This document shows positions 5,801-8,471 of a stretch of DNA of 8,471 bases, piece by piece. The DNA is from DASTQL01 sp035761805 (GTDB taxonomy: Bacteria > Actinomycetota > Actinomycetes > Jiangellales > Jiangellaceae): the NCBI GenBank assembly GCA_035761805.1, contig DASTQL010000202.1, forward strand, positions 1 to 8,471, given 5' to 3'. Position numbers and translations under genes: made by a program. The notes beneath the pieces are model-generated. The model searched no databases. It was given only the letters and a program-made list of their open reading frames with translations, and was not told the origin of the DNA. The first letter of the stretch is position 1; each line of letters begins with the position of its first letter.

Positions 5801-6654
5801 GTGAGCAGCTGGACCTTCACGCCGAGCGACCTCGAGGTCGAGCGCCGGGCCTTTCGCACCTCGCAGGCCCGGCGCTCGACGAGCGTGGCGCTGGTCAGCA
5901 CGCTCGCCTTCGGTGCCGTGGTCTACCTGACCGTCACCAGTGCCCCCGGCTGGGAACGGACGAGGGCGACCTTCTTCGACCTCTCGTACGGGTGGGAGGT
6001 GCTGCCCGAGATCGCCCGGGGTCTGTGGCTCAACCTGCGCGTGCTGGCGGTCGCCGCGGTGCTGGTCGTCGTCGTGGGCCTGGCCCTCGCCCTGCTGCGC
6101 ACGCTGCGGGGTCCGGTCTTCCTGCCTGTGCGCATCGTCGCCGCGGCCTACACGGACCTCTTCCGCGGGCTACCCCTGCTGATCGTGCTCTACCTGGTCG
6201 GCTTCGGCGTGCCGGCCCTGCGGCTGCAGGGTGTCCCGACGAGCGCTGCCGTGCTCGGCACCGTCGCCCTGGTGCTCACCTACTCCGCGTACGTCTCGGA
6301 GGTCTTCCGCGCCGGCATCGAGGCGGTGCACCCGAGCCAGCGGGCCGCGGCCCGGTCCCTCGGGCTGTCGCACCGCCAGGCGATGCGCGTGGTGGTGCTG
6401 CCCCAGGCCGTCCGGAAGGTGACGCCGCCGCTGCTCAACGACTTCGTCGCCCTGCAGAAGGACGTGGGCCTGATCAGCGTCCTCGGTGCCGTCGACGCGA
6501 TCCGCAGGGCCCAGATCGAGGTGGCGCAGACCTTCAACTTCACCCCGTACGTCGTGGCGGGGCTGCTCTTCGTCCTGCTGGCCATCCCCACGGCACGGTT
6601 CGCCGACTGGGTCACGGCCCGCGCCGTACGGAGGGAGCAGGCGGGGGCGATCGT

Positions 6655-6658
<4 letters not shown>
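5801..6658 (+). CDS. Amino-acid ABC transporter permease (HisM/GlnP type)
   Basis: A 285-residue integral membrane permease of the polar amino-acid uptake family. After a cytoplasmic N-terminus there is a hydrophobic segment at about 28-46. The permease core follows, with segments at about 80-100, 113-136, 148-166 and 250-266. The coupling loop that contacts the ATPase is plain: YVSEVFRAGIEAVHPSQRAA then ARSLGLSHRQAM (164-195), holding the EAA-type motif. VLPQAVRKVTPPLLNDF (199-215) and KDVGLISVLGAVD are also family marks. GTG 5801 is 9 bp after the receptor stop, with no good ribosome-binding site, so translation is probably coupled. It overlaps the ATPase start by 4 nt. Only one permease is encoded, so the transmembrane part is presumably a homodimer. 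Confidence 0.93.
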
Positions 6659-7407
<749 letters not shown>

Positions 7408-7443
7408 CCGGCGCGCGACCCCGGACCCCCGCGAGGAGGTCGG

Positions 7444-7460
7444 GCCGAGATCACCTCGGC
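7444..7460. terminator. 6-bp stem-loop between two convergent genes
   Basis: GCCGAG (7444-7449) and CTCGGC (7455-7460) form a perfect stem with a 5-nt loop, midway in the 94-bp gap between the converging ABC operon and HdeD-like gene. It could stop transcription from either side. No T tract follows on either strand, so the call rests on location and symmetry. Confidence 0.4.
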
Positions 7461-7477
7461 ACCCCACGACTTCGGTC

Positions 7478-7523
7478 GAGCGCACCTCCGCCCAGCACAC
7501 GTCAGGCGGAGCTCACCTCCGCC
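7478..7523. repeat. Near-perfect 15-bp direct repeat at the end of the HdeD-like gene
   Basis: GAGCGCACCTCCGCC (7478-7492) and GAGCTCACCTCCGCC (7509-7523) match at 14 of 15 bases, 31 bp apart. The second copy encodes the last residues of the HdeD-like protein. With preceding bases it also forms a perfect 7-bp hairpin (GGCGGAG 7505-7511, CTCCGCC 7517-7523). It may be a small duplication or a terminator-like structure. Confidence 0.5.
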
Positions 7524-8041
7524 ACGCGAACCCGGCCGACGATCGCCATCGTGATGCCCTCGATCAGCGCCTGCACGCCGAGGAGGACGCCGAGAAGGGT
7601 GTACGACGCGGCGATCAGGTTGAACAGGACGATGAGGCCGAGGGCCAACGAGACGACACCGCTGAGGATGAGGATCCACCGGCCCTCGGGCGCACTCGCC
7701 CCAGCGATCATCCGGGTCAGGCCGCCGGCGAAGAAGAGGGACCCGGCCACGAGGGTGAGCGTGAGGGCGGCGGCCTCGGGGTTGCGCAAGAACAGGATGC
7801 CCAGGACCGTCAGCAGTCCACCGCCCAGGGCGGCCGACCAGAAGCCACCCGCCTTGATGCGGAAGAACGCCGCGACGATCAGGGTGATACCGCCGATGAG
7901 GGCCAACCACCCCAGGAACAGCACCGAGACCGCCGTCGCGATGACGACGTGGCCCAGGATCACGATCCCGGCGATCGCCACCAGGATGCCGAGCACGACG
8001 TCCCAGCCGGTGCGTCGCCGCTCGAGAACGATGTCAGACAC
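7502..8041 (-). CDS. HdeD/DUF308 family membrane protein
   Basis: A 179-residue, six-helix integral membrane protein. A short basic N-terminus (VLERRRTGWD) is followed by hydrophobic segments at about 14-31, 36-58, 67-85, 90-110, 121-140 and 145-168, in the paired-helix pattern of the DUF308 repeat. PEAAALTLTLVAGSLFFAGG (88-107) is a typical stretch. E. coli HdeD contributes to acid resistance at high cell density; actinobacterial members are widespread and mostly uncharacterised, so an acid role here is inference. GTG 8041 was chosen because a GGGGG purine run lies 7 nt upstream and the reading frame further upstream lacks helices or biased protein-like composition. It is convergent with the ABC operon and divergent from a MerR-family gene. 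A possible minus-strand -10 (CATACT, 8107-8102) has no matching -35. Confidence 0.88.
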   Translation of the reverse strand: MSDIVLERRRTGWDVVLGILVAIAGIVILGHVVIATAVSVLFLGWLALIGGITLIVAAFFRIKAGGFWSAALGGGLLTVLGILFLRNPEAAALTLTLVAGSLFFAGGLTRMIAGASAPEGRWILILSGVVSLALGLIVLFNLIAASYTLLGVLLGVQALIEGITMAIVGRVRVAEVSSA

Positions 8042-8172
8042 GGGGATTCCCCCACTTCCGGTGAGTGCGACGGCCGCCTCTTTGACCGTCGTCCGGAGCG
8101 CAGTATGGCCCCCCGGCCCGACAGTTGCCCGGCGAGGGGCGGACGACACACCGCGATTGGGCAGACCGGGAC

Positions 8173-8203
8173 TTGAAGTTGACGCATCGTCAACGCCTAC
8201 GGT
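8173..8203 (+). promoter_or_regulatory. MerR-type promoter with dyad operator in a 19-bp spacer
   Basis: A -35-like TTGAAG (8173-8178) and a -10 TACGGT (8198-8203) are separated by exactly 19 bp, the lengthened spacer typical of MerR-controlled promoters. Inside it lies the perfect dyad GTTGACG-cat-CGTCAAC (8178-8194). A third related half-site, CGTTGA (8204-8209), pairs with TCAACG (8190-8195) across 8 nt. The GTG of the MerR-family gene is 60 bp past the -10, so autoregulation is the likely reading. The 221-bp gap could also serve the divergent HdeD-like gene. Confidence 0.75.
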
Positions 8204-8263
8204 CGTTGATGCGGGCCGGTGGTCTGGTTCGTCCCATCCTGACAGGACCCACATGGAGCAACG

Positions 8264-8471
8264 GTGAGCTGGTCGATCGCCGAGGTGGCCCGGATGTCCG
8301 CGGTGACCTCCCGGACGCTGCGCCACTACGACGCGATCGGACTGCTGCCCCCCGCATGGGTCGCGGAGGACGGTCGCCGCCACTACGACGAGGAGCAGCT
8401 GCTGCGCCTCCAGCAGATCCTGCTCCTGCGCGAGCTGGGGCTCGGCCTCCGGGCGATCGGCGAGGTGCTGG
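8264..8471 (+). CDS. MerR-family transcriptional regulator (5' part; runs off the window)
   Basis: The first 69 codons show the MerR winged helix-turn-helix: helix-turn-helix SIAEVARMSAVTSRTLRHYD (residues 4-23), then IGLLPPAW, wing residues DGRRHYDEEQLLRLQQI and LLLRELGLGLRAIGEVL. These proteins bind a dyad between a widely spaced -35 and -10 and untwist it when they sense a ligand. The ligand-binding C-terminus is outside the window, so the inducer is unknown; the sequence style suggests the TipA-like drug-sensing group more than metal sensors, as inference. GTG 8264 has GGAG 5 nt upstream. An ATG at 8253 reaches a stop after four codons. Its own promoter region carries a matching dyad. Confidence 0.92.
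   Translation, partial: MSWSIAEVARMSAVTSRTLRHYDAIGLLPPAWVAEDGRRHYDEEQLLRLQQILLLRELGLGLRAIGEVL

Noticed and set aside
8042..8052. GGGGATTCCCC resembles a eukaryotic NF-kB site
   Set aside because: This is bacterial DNA; the symmetry is better viewed as a local fold at the ribosome-binding site.
8082..8109. Possible plus-strand promoter TTGACC with TATGGC, 16-bp spacing
   Set aside because: The -10 lacks its conserved final T, and the MerR-type promoter closer to the gene is far more convincing.

Overview
This window comes from a very G+C-rich actinobacterial chromosome. The evidence is the near-absence of A/T at third codon positions, many GTG starts, a stand-alone SARP/BTAD regulator, and actinobacterial-looking PurC and HdeD-like proteins. 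The exact family cannot be fixed from the sequence. A TGATCATGA inverted repeat between purC and purS reminded me of intergenic repeats in Geodermatophilaceae, but that is recollection, not proof.

Layout, left to right. Positions 1-63 hold the last codons of an upstream gene, followed by a VOC (glyoxalase/PhnB-like) protein at 150-569. On the minus strand is a BTAD/SARP-type regulator (908-1657). Downstream of it, in the same direction, lies an unrecognised 54-residue ORF (621-785) with a textbook AAGGAG ribosome-binding site. The gap between those two holds a 22-bp-spaced direct repeat and a perfect 7-bp hairpin. Divergent from the regulator is a 54-residue DUF1059-like protein (1752-1916).

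Positions 1968-3921 are a minus-strand purine cluster, purC-purS-purQ. It supplies SAICAR synthetase and two of the three subunits of FGAM synthase; purL is not in the window. purC is divergently packed against a DUF4253 protein (3962-4840).

Positions 4889-7407 are a plus-strand operon for a polar amino-acid ABC importer: lipoprotein receptor, permease and ATPase, with 9 bp between the first two genes and a 4-nt overlap between the last two. It ends in hairpins, facing a convergent HdeD/DUF308-type membrane protein (7502-8041, minus). The right edge carries the start of a MerR-family regulator (8264 onward). Its promoter region shows the classical MerR layout: a perfect dyad inside a 19-bp spacer.

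Most of the window is ordinary housekeeping and transport DNA. The best candidate for something undescribed is the small ORF beside the SARP gene with its repeats and hairpin, and even this is modest.
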